64,000 bases of DNA from Gordonia jacobaea (lineage in GTDB: Bacteria > Actinomycetota > Actinomycetes > Mycobacteriales > Mycobacteriaceae), in the NCBI RefSeq assembly GCF_001186365.1, contig NZ_LDTZ01000014.1, positions 558,001 to 622,000 of the forward strand, in the 5' to 3' direction. Below are positions 56,572-64,000 of this stretch, in pieces. Every line of letters starts with the position of its first letter. Position 1 is the first letter of the stretch. Made by a program: the position numbers and the translations under genes. The notes beneath the pieces are model-generated. The model ran no database searches. It was not told the origin of the DNA and saw only the letters and a program-made list of their open reading frames with translations.

Positions 56572-57573
56572 ATGTCCTTCATCCGAACTCAGGTCGGCAA
56601 CGGCGTCGGTGAGATCATCCTCGACCGTCCCAAGGCACTCAATGCGCTCGATCAGACGATGATCGACGACATGCACGACGTCCTCGGGCGTTGGGGCGAC
56701 GACGATTCGATCGAGACGGTGTTGGTGACCTCCGCGAGCGATCGCGCTTTCTGCGCGGGCGGCGACATCCGGGCGATCCGCGAGCATGCCGTCGCTGGTG
56801 AGTACGACGAGATCCGAAACTACTTCGCCGCAGAGTATCGACTCGATCAGATGATCGCGCACTATCCCAAAGCGTACGTCGCGCTGATCGACGGAGTGGC
56901 GATGGGTGGCGGACTCGGGATCAGCGTGCACGGCGAGGTTCGCGTCGTCACCGAGAACTCGCTGATGGCCATGCCCGAGACCGCGATCGGATTCTTTCCC
57001 GACATCGGCGCAACCTACTTTCTGCCTCGCCTGCCGCGTGGTGTCGGAATGTGGTTGGGGCTCACCGGTTCGCGCGTGCGTGGTGCCGAGGCCGTACACC
57101 TGGGGCTTGCCACTCACTTCGTGCCAGCGGCCGAGCTGGAAGCCGTCGCAGACGCGCTGCGCGCCGGCGAGTCGCTCGTCGACATCCTCGGTGGCAGAAG
57201 CGAATTGCCCGTCTCCGATATCCCGATCGCCACGATTGGCGAGTACTTCGGCGACGACAACGTCGCCGCGATCCTCGGTGGGTTACGCGGCGCAGCAGGC
57301 GATGACTGGGCCGCGGAGATGGTCGAACTCCTCGAAGGTGCGTCGCCGACGAGCCTGTGGGTGACCGCAGCGCTTCTCGACGTGGGCCGCGATTCGACGC
57401 TCGACGAGTGCTTCGACCGCGAATTGCACGCGGCGACAACGATCACGAAGACCAACGACTTCTCCGAGGGCGTGCGAGCGATGCTCGTCGACAAGGATCG
57501 CAGCCCGTCCTTCGAGCCGTCGACCGTCGACGCTGTCGATCAGTCTGTGGTCGCCTCGATTGTCGAGGACTGA
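56572..57573 (+). CDS. 3-hydroxyisobutyryl-CoA hydrolase-type enoyl-CoA hydratase family protein
   Basis: 333 residues from ATG 56572. Crotonase motifs are DRPKALNALDQTMIDDMHDV, FCAGGDIRAIREHA and DGVAMGGGLGISVHGEVRVV; the catalytic Glu and Asp appear in MPETAIGFFPDIGATYFLPR. The C-terminal third (ECFDRELHAATTITKTNDFS) is longer than in simple hydratases and fits the HIBCH/ECH_2 group, which removes CoA in valine breakdown. The oxyanion hole is intact. Confidence 0.88.
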   Translation: MSFIRTQVGNGVGEIILDRPKALNALDQTMIDDMHDVLGRWGDDDSIETVLVTSASDRAFCAGGDIRAIREHAVAGEYDEIRNYFAAEYRLDQMIAHYPKAYVALIDGVAMGGGLGISVHGEVRVVTENSLMAMPETAIGFFPDIGATYFLPRLPRGVGMWLGLTGSRVRGAEAVHLGLATHFVPAAELEAVADALRAGESLVDILGGRSELPVSDIPIATIGEYFGDDNVAAILGGLRGAAGDDWAAEMVELLEGASPTSLWVTAALLDVGRDSTLDECFDRELHAATTITKTNDFSEGVRAMLVDKDRSPSFEPSTVDAVDQSVVASIVED

Positions 57574-57578
57574 GCCGA

Positions 57579-58451
57579 TCACGGCTGCAGGTCGAACCAT
57601 CCGGTGAGGCTTGTCGGGCGCTCGGGCTGCGCGCCCGGTGTCGGTGCGGCAGCAGTCGTCGGTGCGCCCGGCGTCGGTGCGGCAGCAGGCGCCGCGCTGT
57701 CGTCGTCGACGGGCACATCGTCGTTCGGATCGAGCGGATTCTGTTCGGACACAATCGTTTCGGGGCAGTCGAATGATCCTGCGGCCCGCTTCGATGACAT
57801 CGCGGTCAGCGTCAGCCTGCACGCCGTCGACGACCTGTAGGTCCCCTTCTCCGACAGTCCGACGGTGGCGTTGATCGGTGTGGTCAGGGGGCCAACCGGC
57901 GGGCGTGGACCATCGGTTGGCGGTAGGTGTTCGCCGGTCAGCGCGCCCACCGGGAATTCGATCTGTGCGCCCTCGGTGCCGTCGCCCTTGAACACGAACA
58001 GCAGGGAGTCGGGCGGGACATCGGGCGTCGGCTCACCCCAGCGGCCGAACTCGTAACATGTTGGGGCAGGCGACATTTGCTGCGCAGTCGGGCTGGCGGG
58101 TGCGACCACCTGCCCGTCCGCCCCTACCTGTCCATCCACGCCCACCTGCCCGCCAACGGCGGGCTGGCCCGTCGATGCCGTGAGTTGTCGCGGCGAGATC
58201 AGGACGTGTCCCCGGGTGAATCTCAGGTCGGAGCCCTGCCGGTCGATGGGTCCAGACGGGGGCTTCTCGGCGCAGCGCGCCGGATCCTGTTGCGCGGAGA
58301 CGGTTGGCGTTGCTGACGACGACTGCGCCGCACGCGTTACCGACGTCGAGTCGGCGCACGCCGAGGTGATCGATGTGAGCGCGGCAGCGACCGCGAGCAG
58401 CGCGCAGATCCGCAGCGTGCTCGAGCGGCGTGCGGTCGATCGTCCGATCAC
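57579..58451 (-). CDS. Putative lipoprotein with Pro/Ala-rich tail
   Basis: 290 residues. A signal sequence with Cys32 in SITSAC resembles a lipobox, though position -3 is Thr. A short repeat (VGGQVGVDGQVGADGQ, about 98-115) precedes a compact domain with paired cysteines (PTCYEFGRWGEP, TACRLTLTAMSS, SFDCPET). The last ~45 residues are acidic and then Ala/Pro/Thr-rich (PTPGAPTTAAA). No family recognised. It lies 15 bp after prfC on the same strand and 5 bp from the convergent HIBCH-type gene. Confidence 0.65.
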   Translation of the reverse strand: MIGRSTARRSSTLRICALLAVAAALTSITSACADSTSVTRAAQSSSATPTVSAQQDPARCAEKPPSGPIDRQGSDLRFTRGHVLISPRQLTASTGQPAVGGQVGVDGQVGADGQVVAPASPTAQQMSPAPTCYEFGRWGEPTPDVPPDSLLFVFKGDGTEGAQIEFPVGALTGEHLPPTDGPRPPVGPLTTPINATVGLSEKGTYRSSTACRLTLTAMSSKRAAGSFDCPETIVSEQNPLDPNDDVPVDDDSAAPAAAPTPGAPTTAAAPTPGAQPERPTSLTGWFDLQP

Positions 58452-58466
58452 GTCAGCCCGCCCTGG

Positions 58467-60077
58467 TCAATCAGCCGTTGCGACAAGCGGTTCGAGCGTC
58501 AGGTCGCCGTGTTCCTTCTCGATGTACTGCAGTCGCCATTTGTCGCTGAACAGAGCGAGGATCGCGCCGTCGGTCCGCGTGAACACCTCGACGCCGCGCT
58601 GGCGGTTGAGTTCTGACGCGCTGTCGGCGTCGGTGCGTCGGGCGAGGCTGTACCCGAGCGGCTCGATCACGGTGTCGACGTTGAACTCCGTCTTCATCCG
58701 TGCGGTGACCACCTCGAACTGCATCGGTCCGACGGCGGCCAGCACGGGAGACGCGTCTCCGCGGGTCTCGTTGCGCAACACCTGCACCACGCCCTCGCTG
58801 TCGAGCTGATCCATGGCCTTGCGGAACTGCTTGTACTTGTCCGCGGTGGTGACGCGGAGCGTCGAAAAGTGTTCTGGCGCAAAGGAAGGGATGGGCGGGT
58901 ACTGGATGCGTGGGCCGTCGTAGAGGGTGTCGCCCGGTGCGAGTGCCGTCGCGTTGACGAGGCCGACGACGTCGCCGGGGTAGGCGGTGTCGACCGTCGA
59001 GCGGTCGCGGCCGACGACGGTGTGAGCGTACTTGGTGGCGAACGGTTTTCCGGTCTGCGCGTGGGTGACGACCATGCCGCGTTCGAATTCGCCGCTCACG
59101 ATGCGCATGAAGGCCAACCGGTCGCGGTGGCTGGAGTCCATGCCTGCCTGGACCTTGAACACGACGGCGCTGAACGGATCGGTGACCTCGCGTTCGGTCC
59201 CGTCGATGCCGGTGCGACCCGACGGTGCGGGTGCGAGCTCGACGAGCGCGTCGAGCAATTGGCGGACACCGAAATTCAGCATCGCCGAGGCGAAGATCAT
59301 CGGCGACGTCTGGCCTGCGAGGAAGAGTTCCTCGTCGTGATCCTGGCCCATCTCGGAGAGGAGTTCACTCTCTTCGACGGCCGCGATCCAGGCGTCGCCC
59401 TCGCGCTCGAGAGCGGCGTCGGGGTCGAGCAGTTCTTCCGGCGCGATCTTGGCTCCACCGGCGGTGCGGGTGAAGTGGATGTACTCGCCGGTGCGGCGGT
59501 CGAGGAGCCCGCGGAAATCGCCCGCGATGCCGACGGGCAGGAACAGCGGGGTGGGGATCAAGCCTATGCGTTCGCTGATCTCGTCGATGAGCTCCAACGG
59601 GGTGCGGCCGGGGCGGTCCCATTTGTTGATGACGGTGATGACCGGGATGCCTCGATGGCGACACACCTGGAACAGCTTGAGCGTCTGGGGCTCGAGCCCC
59701 TTGGCGGCGTCGATGAGCATGACTGCGGCGTCGACCGCGGTCAGCACTCGGTAGGTGTCCTCGGAGAAGTCGGCGTGACCGGGGGTGTCGACGAGGTTGA
59801 TGACCGCGCCGGGGCCGTCGGTGCCCTCGAGGGCGTAGTTGAACTGCAGGGCGGTCGAGCTGACGGAGATTCCGCGAGCTTTCTCCATCTCCATCCAGTC
59901 CGACACCGTCGACTTGCGGCCGGCCTTGCCGTGGATGGCACCAGCCTCGCTGATCACGTGCGCGTGCAACGCCAGTGCCTCGGTCATCGTCGACTTACCC
60001 GCGTCAGGGTGGGAGATGATGGCGAAGGTACGTCGACGCTGGGCCTCGAGCCGCAGCTCACGCGCGTCAGAACTCAC
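58467..60077 (-). CDS. prfC: Peptide chain release factor 3
   Basis: 536 residues from GTG 60077. G-domain motifs are SHPDAGKST, the switch ARGISVSST, DTPGHADF and INKWDRPGR; the RF3-specific C-terminal domain has QLDSEGVVQVLRNETRGDAS and SDKWRLQYIEKEHGDLTLEP. RF3 is a GTPase that removes RF1 and RF2 from the ribosome after peptide release. Length is normal for the family. Confidence 0.96.
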   Translation of the reverse strand: MSSDARELRLEAQRRRTFAIISHPDAGKSTMTEALALHAHVISEAGAIHGKAGRKSTVSDWMEMEKARGISVSSTALQFNYALEGTDGPGAVINLVDTPGHADFSEDTYRVLTAVDAAVMLIDAAKGLEPQTLKLFQVCRHRGIPVITVINKWDRPGRTPLELIDEISERIGLIPTPLFLPVGIAGDFRGLLDRRTGEYIHFTRTAGGAKIAPEELLDPDAALEREGDAWIAAVEESELLSEMGQDHDEELFLAGQTSPMIFASAMLNFGVRQLLDALVELAPAPSGRTGIDGTEREVTDPFSAVVFKVQAGMDSSHRDRLAFMRIVSGEFERGMVVTHAQTGKPFATKYAHTVVGRDRSTVDTAYPGDVVGLVNATALAPGDTLYDGPRIQYPPIPSFAPEHFSTLRVTTADKYKQFRKAMDQLDSEGVVQVLRNETRGDASPVLAAVGPMQFEVVTARMKTEFNVDTVIEPLGYSLARRTDADSASELNRQRGVEVFTRTDGAILALFSDKWRLQYIEKEHGDLTLEPLVATAD

Positions 60078-60147
60078 CAGACGAGGCTACTAGCCGGGCG
60101 AGCGTCGGAGCAAAACGCTCGACGCTGCCCGACGGTCAGGTCAGCCG

Positions 60148-61164
60148 CTACTCGAACGGGACCGGCGGCATCTTGACCACCTGTGCCGCGTAGCTGAGGC
60201 CCGCGCCGTAGCCGAGCAGCAGGGCGGTGTCGCCCGGCTTGGCCTTGCCGGTGGAGAGCAGATCTTCCATGGCCAGCGGGATCGACGCCGCCGACGTGTT
60301 GCCGGTGTACTCGATGTCGTTGGCCACGGGGGTGCCCTCGGGCAGATGCAGTGTCTTCGCGAGCAGATCGTTGATGCGGGTGTTGGCCTGATGGGGGACG
60401 AAGACGTCGAGGTCTTCGGCGCCGATCTTCGCTGCGTCGAGCGCGCGCTGCGCCACCTTGCCCATTTCGAAAGCGGCCCAACGGAATACCGCGGTGCCCT
60501 GCAGGCGCACGTAGGGCCGCTGCACCCGGTCGCCGTCGAGGAAGGTCACCCAGTCGATGTCTTGACGAATCGCGTCGTATTGGCTGCCGTCGCTACCCCA
60601 GATCACGGGTCCGAGTTGCTGGTCCTCGGTGGGGCCGACGACGACGGCGCCGGCGCCGTCGCCGAAGATGAAGCAGTTGGTGCGGTCGGTCATGTCGAGG
60701 GTCACGGACAACTGCTCGGCGCCGATGACGAGGACGTGCGTCGCGCTGCCGCCGCGCACCATGTCGGCGGCGAGTGCCATCCCATAACCGAATCCGGCGC
60801 AGCCGACGGTGACGTCGAACGCGGGGACACCGTTCGCGCCGAGTTCGGTGGCGACCTTCGTGGCGCCTGCAGGCGTCATGAGCAGATGGGTGTTGGTCGC
60901 GAGGATGACGGCGTCGATGTCGGAGCCGGAAAGCAGAGCATTGGCGATCGCCGTGCGCCCGGCCTTGATGCCCATCTCCACGACGTCCTCGTCGCGGCGC
61001 GCGAAGCGTCGGGTTTTGATGCCGGTCCGCGTGTAGATCCACTCGTCGGAGGAATCGATGTGCTCGCAGATCTCGTCGTTGGTGACGACGCGCTCGGGGC
61101 GGTACGCACCGATGCCGAGCATGCCGATGTTGTTGACGCCCGATGTGTCCGCGATCTCTGCCAT
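60148..61164 (-). CDS. fabH: Beta-ketoacyl-ACP synthase III
   Basis: 338 residues, ATG 61164 preceded by GGAAGGAAG. Thiolase-fold condensing enzyme with Cys122 in [12 protein letters not shown], His in [10 protein letters not shown] and Asn in [13 protein letters not shown]. It joins an acyl-CoA primer to malonyl-ACP to begin or feed fatty-acid synthesis. The primer cannot be told; FabH of this group can use acetyl-CoA or longer acyl-CoA. Confidence 0.92.
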   Translation of the reverse strand: MAEIADTSGVNNIGMLGIGAYRPERVVTNDEICEHIDSSDEWIYTRTGIKTRRFARRDEDVVEMGIKAGRTAIANALLSGSDIDAVILATNTHLLMTPAGATKVATELGANGVPAFDVTVGCAGFGYGMALAADMVRGGSATHVLVIGAEQLSVTLDMTDRTNCFIFGDGAGAVVVGPTEDQQLGPVIWGSDGSQYDAIRQDIDWVTFLDGDRVQRPYVRLQGTAVFRWAAFEMGKVAQRALDAAKIGAEDLDVFVPHQANTRINDLLAKTLHLPEGTPVANDIEYTGNTSAASIPLAMEDLLSTGKAKPGDTALLLGYGAGLSYAAQVVKMPPVPFE

Positions 61165-61214
61165 GATCTTCCTTCCGTTATGCGACCCGACATAGACCGT
61201 CTCACATCGCGGAG

Positions 61215-61916
61215 CTACTCGGAAGTACCGATGCGCGAGGAGGGGACATCGTGGCCGGGCTGACCTTCGAGAATGCGCCTGTAGTCAGTGCGGTCTGCGG
61301 TCATCTGGTGCCCGGGATCGTCGGGCGGTGGCGTCCAGTCGGCGTTCTCCAGGAACGACAGCTTCCCCTCGTGCACGTCGGCGATGACGTCGGTGAGCCA
61401 GTCCGCCTCGGCCTGCGCGAGACGCAACCACAGGCGAGCGCCCTCCATGGCATGTGGTGGAGCGTAGGGGTTGGCGCCGGGTTCGGTGTCCGCGCTGTAT
61501 TCGCGTATGACCTCCCTCAGCGTCACCAAACGCTGCTGCAGCAGCGTCGTCGCATGGTCGTCGCCGAGGAGTGGCAGGAGATTGAACGCCGCTTGGAACG
61601 CGCTGCGGTCGAAGACGTCGACGCCGATCATCGCGCGCTCGATCATGCTGTGCAGCCTGGCCCGACCCGACTCCGTGATCTCGTAGACGCTGACCTCGCG
61701 CGAGCCGTCGGAGACCTCGCGGCGTGTGAGATCGCCTGAGTCGCTGAGCTTTCCGAGCGCGTGGTAGATCGAGCCCGGATTCACGTTGGCCCACTTGTCG
61801 ACCTGCCACGACAACAGTTCGCGGCGGATCTGATAGCCGTTGACCGGCCCCAAGATGCCGACGACGCCGAGCAGGAGTAGCGGCGTCGTCGGTGGGATGG
61901 GTGGCGTGGAAGCCAT
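61215..61916 (-). CDS. PadR-family regulator
   Basis: 233 residues from ATG 61916. The N-terminal winged helix ([54 protein letters not shown]) is followed by a long C-terminal helical domain (about 95-190) of the PadR/Vir_act type. It is divergent from an ABC exporter with a perfect palindrome between, so it most likely represses that exporter until a drug binds. Confidence 0.88.
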   Translation of the reverse strand: MASTPPIPPTTPLLLLGVVGILGPVNGYQIRRELLSWQVDKWANVNPGSIYHALGKLSDSGDLTRREVSDGSREVSVYEITESGRARLHSMIERAMIGVDVFDRSAFQAAFNLLPLLGDDHATTLLQQRLVTLREVIREYSADTEPGANPYAPPHAMEGARLWLRLAQAEADWLTDVIADVHEGKLSFLENADWTPPPDDPGHQMTADRTDYRRILEGQPGHDVPSSRIGTSE

Positions 61917-62077
61917 GACCTGACAGTAATGCGTCGAGAAAGATTTCGAATCGAGGGCAGGGGTTGTCCGCATTTCGATGAATCATCGACGCGTAGGTGA
62001 TCAGTACACGCAGACAGTCACGACGACGCCGTCGGGTTTCAGGGGCCTTTCGACGACTACTTCTGCGACGAAGTGAG

Positions 62078-62101
62078 CATCTAGTCAACTTTGACTAGAT
62101 G
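62078..62101 (+). promoter_or_regulatory. PadR operator: 11-2-11 perfect palindrome
   Basis: CATCTAGTCAA, CT, TTGACTAGATG is a perfect inverted repeat in the divergent gap, 70 bp before the exporter GTG. TTGACT within it could serve as a -35 element. Confidence 0.7.
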
Positions 62102-62108
62102 GCTTATA

Positions 62109-62120
62109 TTCAAATTTGAA
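62109..62120 (+). promoter_or_regulatory. Second palindrome near the exporter promoter
   Basis: TTCAAATTTGAA is a perfect 12-bp palindrome 8 bp past the large operator, overlapping the A/T-rich likely -10 region (TATATT from 62105). Confidence 0.5.
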
Positions 62121-62170
62121 CACGATGCGTGAGCGGCTCACTCGACGTTCACACAGAGAGGGGACGAGCT

Positions 62171-63196
62171 GTGACACCGACGACGATCCAAGCGCGAGGT
62201 CTGGTGCAGACCTTCACGACGGGGCGAGGCAAGAACAAACGCGAGGTGCGGGCCGTCGACGGCGTCGACCTCGATATTCACGAGGGTGAGGTGGTCGGAT
62301 TTCTCGGCCCCAACGGAGCGGGGAAGACGACCACGCTGCGCATGTTGACGACGTTGCTGCGGCCAACCGCCGGAACCGCGACCGTCAACGGATACGACGT
62401 CGTGCGCGAGTCGGTGATGGTCCGTCGCAGCATCGGCTACGTGTCACAGGCGGGTGGAACGTTCAGCCAGGCCAGAGCGGGCGACGAGGTGGTCGACCAC
62501 GGGATGCTCTACGGACTCTCACACGCCGACGCCACTCGACGCGGGCACGAACTGTTCTCCCGACTGCAACTCGACGGACTGTGGGAACGGCAGCCCAAGA
62601 ACATGTCGGGCGGTCAGAAACGACGCCTCGACATCGCGATGGGCCTGATCCACGATCCCTCGCTGGTCTTCCTCGACGAACCGACCACCGGCCTCGACCC
62701 GCAGGCGAGAGCGAACCTCTGGGACCACATCAGCAGGCTGCGCTCCGAGCGTGGCGCCACGGTCTTCCTCACCACGCACTACCTCGACGAGGCCGACGAA
62801 CTCTCCGACCGCATCCTCATCATCGACAACGGCAAGATCGTCGCGGCCGACACCGCGCAGAACCTCAAAGATCAGGTGTCGGGCGACCTCGTCGACCTCG
62901 AGGTCCACATGGCAGCCGAGGTCGACATCGCCGCGGATCGTCTACGACGCATCGCCAACTCCGTCGAGACCGATGGCCGCCACGTGCGCGGACGTGTGCG
63001 GCACGCGGGACGCGAGATACCGGGACTGCTCCGCGAACTCGACGCCTCGGGCATCGCGCTCGACAGCATCGAGGTGCTGCGACCCACCCTCGACGACGTC
63101 TTCCTCACGATGACCGGGCGTTCGCTGCGCGACGCGCAAAGCGGGACCGAAAACGCCGCACTCGAAGAACTCGACAACGAAGGAGCCATCCGATGA
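62171..63196 (+). CDS. DrrA-type ABC exporter ATPase
   Basis: 341 residues from GTG 62171 with GAGAGGGGACG upstream. Walker A GPNGAGKTT, signature NMSGGQKRR, Walker B LVFLDEPTTGLD and the H-loop TTHYLDEADELSD are intact. The C-terminal ~90 residues (about 240-330) match the regulatory tail of daunorubicin-resistance ATPases. It powers the membrane partner whose ATG overlaps its stop by 4 bp. Under probable PadR control. Confidence 0.93.
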   Translation: MTPTTIQARGLVQTFTTGRGKNKREVRAVDGVDLDIHEGEVVGFLGPNGAGKTTTLRMLTTLLRPTAGTATVNGYDVVRESVMVRRSIGYVSQAGGTFSQARAGDEVVDHGMLYGLSHADATRRGHELFSRLQLDGLWERQPKNMSGGQKRRLDIAMGLIHDPSLVFLDEPTTGLDPQARANLWDHISRLRSERGATVFLTTHYLDEADELSDRILIIDNGKIVAADTAQNLKDQVSGDLVDLEVHMAAEVDIAADRLRRIANSVETDGRHVRGRVRHAGREIPGLLRELDASGIALDSIEVLRPTLDDVFLTMTGRSLRDAQSGTENAALEELDNEGAIR

Positions 63197-63954
63197 ACTT
63201 CCTCCGCGACTCCACCATCGTGTTCCGTCGACAGATCCGGATGAATCTGCGCAACCCGGCCTGGGTGCTGATCGGGGTGCTGCAACCCGTGCTCTATCTG
63301 GTGCTCTTCGGCCCGCTGCTCAAACCGATCGTCGACCAATTTCCCGGCGGCGCCGACAACGCCTACACGTTCCTGGTGCCGGGACTTCTCGTGCAACTCG
63401 GGTTCTTCGGCGCGATGTTCGCCGGGTTCAGTCTGATCGGCGAGTGGCGCGAAGGCGTCGTCGAGGCCGAACGCGTGACGCCCGCGAGCCGCTCCGCACT
63501 GCTGACCGGTCGGCTCATGCGCGACGTGCTGCAGTTGTTCGTCCAGGCGCTGATCCTGGTGTTCCTCGGCTACGCCATGGGCATGCGTGGATCCGTCAGC
63601 GGCGCGATCGTCGGCATCGCCATCACGCTGCTGATCGGCGCAGCGTGCGCCGCGGCGTCGAATGCGCTTGCCCTGACCGCCAAGAGTGAAGACGTCATGG
63701 CGCCGGTCATCAACATGGTGATGATGCCGGTGCTGTTGCTGTCGGGAATCCTGCTGCCGATGACGCTCGGACCGATGTGGCTGCAACGGGCCAGCGACTT
63801 CATGCCGTTCCGCTGGATCGTCGACGCCGTCCGCAGCAGCTTCGTCGGAGGCGTCGCGACATCGACGGTCGCGTGGGGTCTGCTCACCGCCATCGCGCTC
63901 GCGTTTCTCGGAACATGGTGGGGCACAGCGGTCTTCCGCAAGGAAAACGCGTAG
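63193..63954 (+). CDS. DrrB-type ABC-2 exporter permease
   Basis: 253 residues with six hydrophobic segments and the ABC-2 pattern near LRNPAWVLIGVLQPVLYLVL, then SGILLPMTLGPMWLQRASDF. It is the membrane half of the exporter; the pair probably expels a drug or a lipid. It begins in the ATPase stop codon (ATGA). Confidence 0.92.
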   Translation: MNFLRDSTIVFRRQIRMNLRNPAWVLIGVLQPVLYLVLFGPLLKPIVDQFPGGADNAYTFLVPGLLVQLGFFGAMFAGFSLIGEWREGVVEAERVTPASRSALLTGRLMRDVLQLFVQALILVFLGYAMGMRGSVSGAIVGIAITLLIGAACAAASNALALTAKSEDVMAPVINMVMMPVLLLSGILLPMTLGPMWLQRASDFMPFRWIVDAVRSSFVGGVATSTVAWGLLTAIALAFLGTWWGTAVFRKENA

Positions 63955-63959
63955 CGGTT

Positions 63960-64000
63960 CTAACCCAGGTCGTCGAAGCTGCTCACCTTGGGTGCCGGGG
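63960..64000 (-). CDS. C-terminal end of a gene running out of the window
   Basis: On the minus strand one frame reads PAPKVSSFDDLG followed by TAG (63960-63962). It converges with the exporter permease gene. Only 12 codons are visible, so no product can be named, and the frame could be chance. Confidence 0.35.
   Translation of the reverse strand, partial: PAPKVSSFDDLG

Overview
The window is high-GC DNA with abundant GTG/TTG starts, ATGA/TGATG stop-start overlaps and short or absent leaders. Its gene content points to the Mycobacteriales, most likely Gordonia or a close relative. Marks of this group are RpfB, protein O-mannosyltransferase, an F420-type luciferase-like oxidoreductase, a mycothiol-type DinB/SCP2 protein, FprB and a 13E12-type DUF222/HNH protein. 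The block arcA - pmt - rsmI - pabB - metG - tatD - rpfB - rsmA - ispE follows the order known around Rv1001-Rv1011 of Mycobacterium tuberculosis. No strain can be named from the sequence alone.

Bases 1-3,000 are accessory or decayed DNA. Two tiny coupled genes of phage/island type are followed by three 9-bp direct repeats at exact 11-bp spacing and then by the 3' half of a tRNA, probably Ala(CGC), without its 5' half. This is the usual scar at the distal end of an element integrated in a tRNA gene, so the element should extend left of the window. To the right lie a frameshifted polymorphic-toxin remnant coupled to a small lipoprotein gene (candidate immunity), then the stumps of a pyridoxamine-oxidase-like gene and an ECF sigma factor gene.

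Bases 3,000-16,300 hold small regulated units: a DHA2 drug exporter with TetR, a TetR/short-chain dehydrogenase pair, AzlCD with a divergent XRE-cupin regulator, an arylsulfotransferase-like exported protein, a DEAD-box helicase, and FprB with an AurF-like diiron protein. After a CPA1 antiporter comes a zinc-starvation locus (18.3-21.2 kb). It has zinc-free paralogues of S18, S14, L33 and L28 on the minus strand and, divergently, a COG0523/Mrf-like protein with type B L31. Two Zur-box-like palindromes lie between the two arms. At 21.3-29.6 kb are a 13E12 protein, a tandem universal stress protein, SoxR with a perfect 28-bp operator, a patatin, an MFS transporter, arginine deiminase and a GntR regulator.

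Bases 29.6-48 kb are mostly housekeeping: O-mannosylation, rRNA methylation, folate synthesis, Met-tRNA synthesis, a GH65 phosphorylase with its beta-phosphoglucomutase, resuscitation factor and isoprenoid synthesis. Bases 48-64 kb hold two ABC-F proteins, a secreted SGNH hydrolase, CstA with its YbdD partner, hydrolases, a HIBCH-type enzyme, RF3, FabH, and a PadR regulator divergent from a DrrAB-type exporter.

Between the genes are several short-repeat families: 21-bp tandem arrays (36.3 and 44.8 kb, perhaps 9.0 kb inside azlC), a 20-bp array (25.0 kb) related to a two-copy repeat at 29.6 kb, a two-copy ~75-bp palindromic element (24.9 and 53.9 kb), and long perfect hairpins at gene ends. 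These repeats, the island scar with its broken toxin locus, and the divergent Zur locus are the least ordinary parts of the window.
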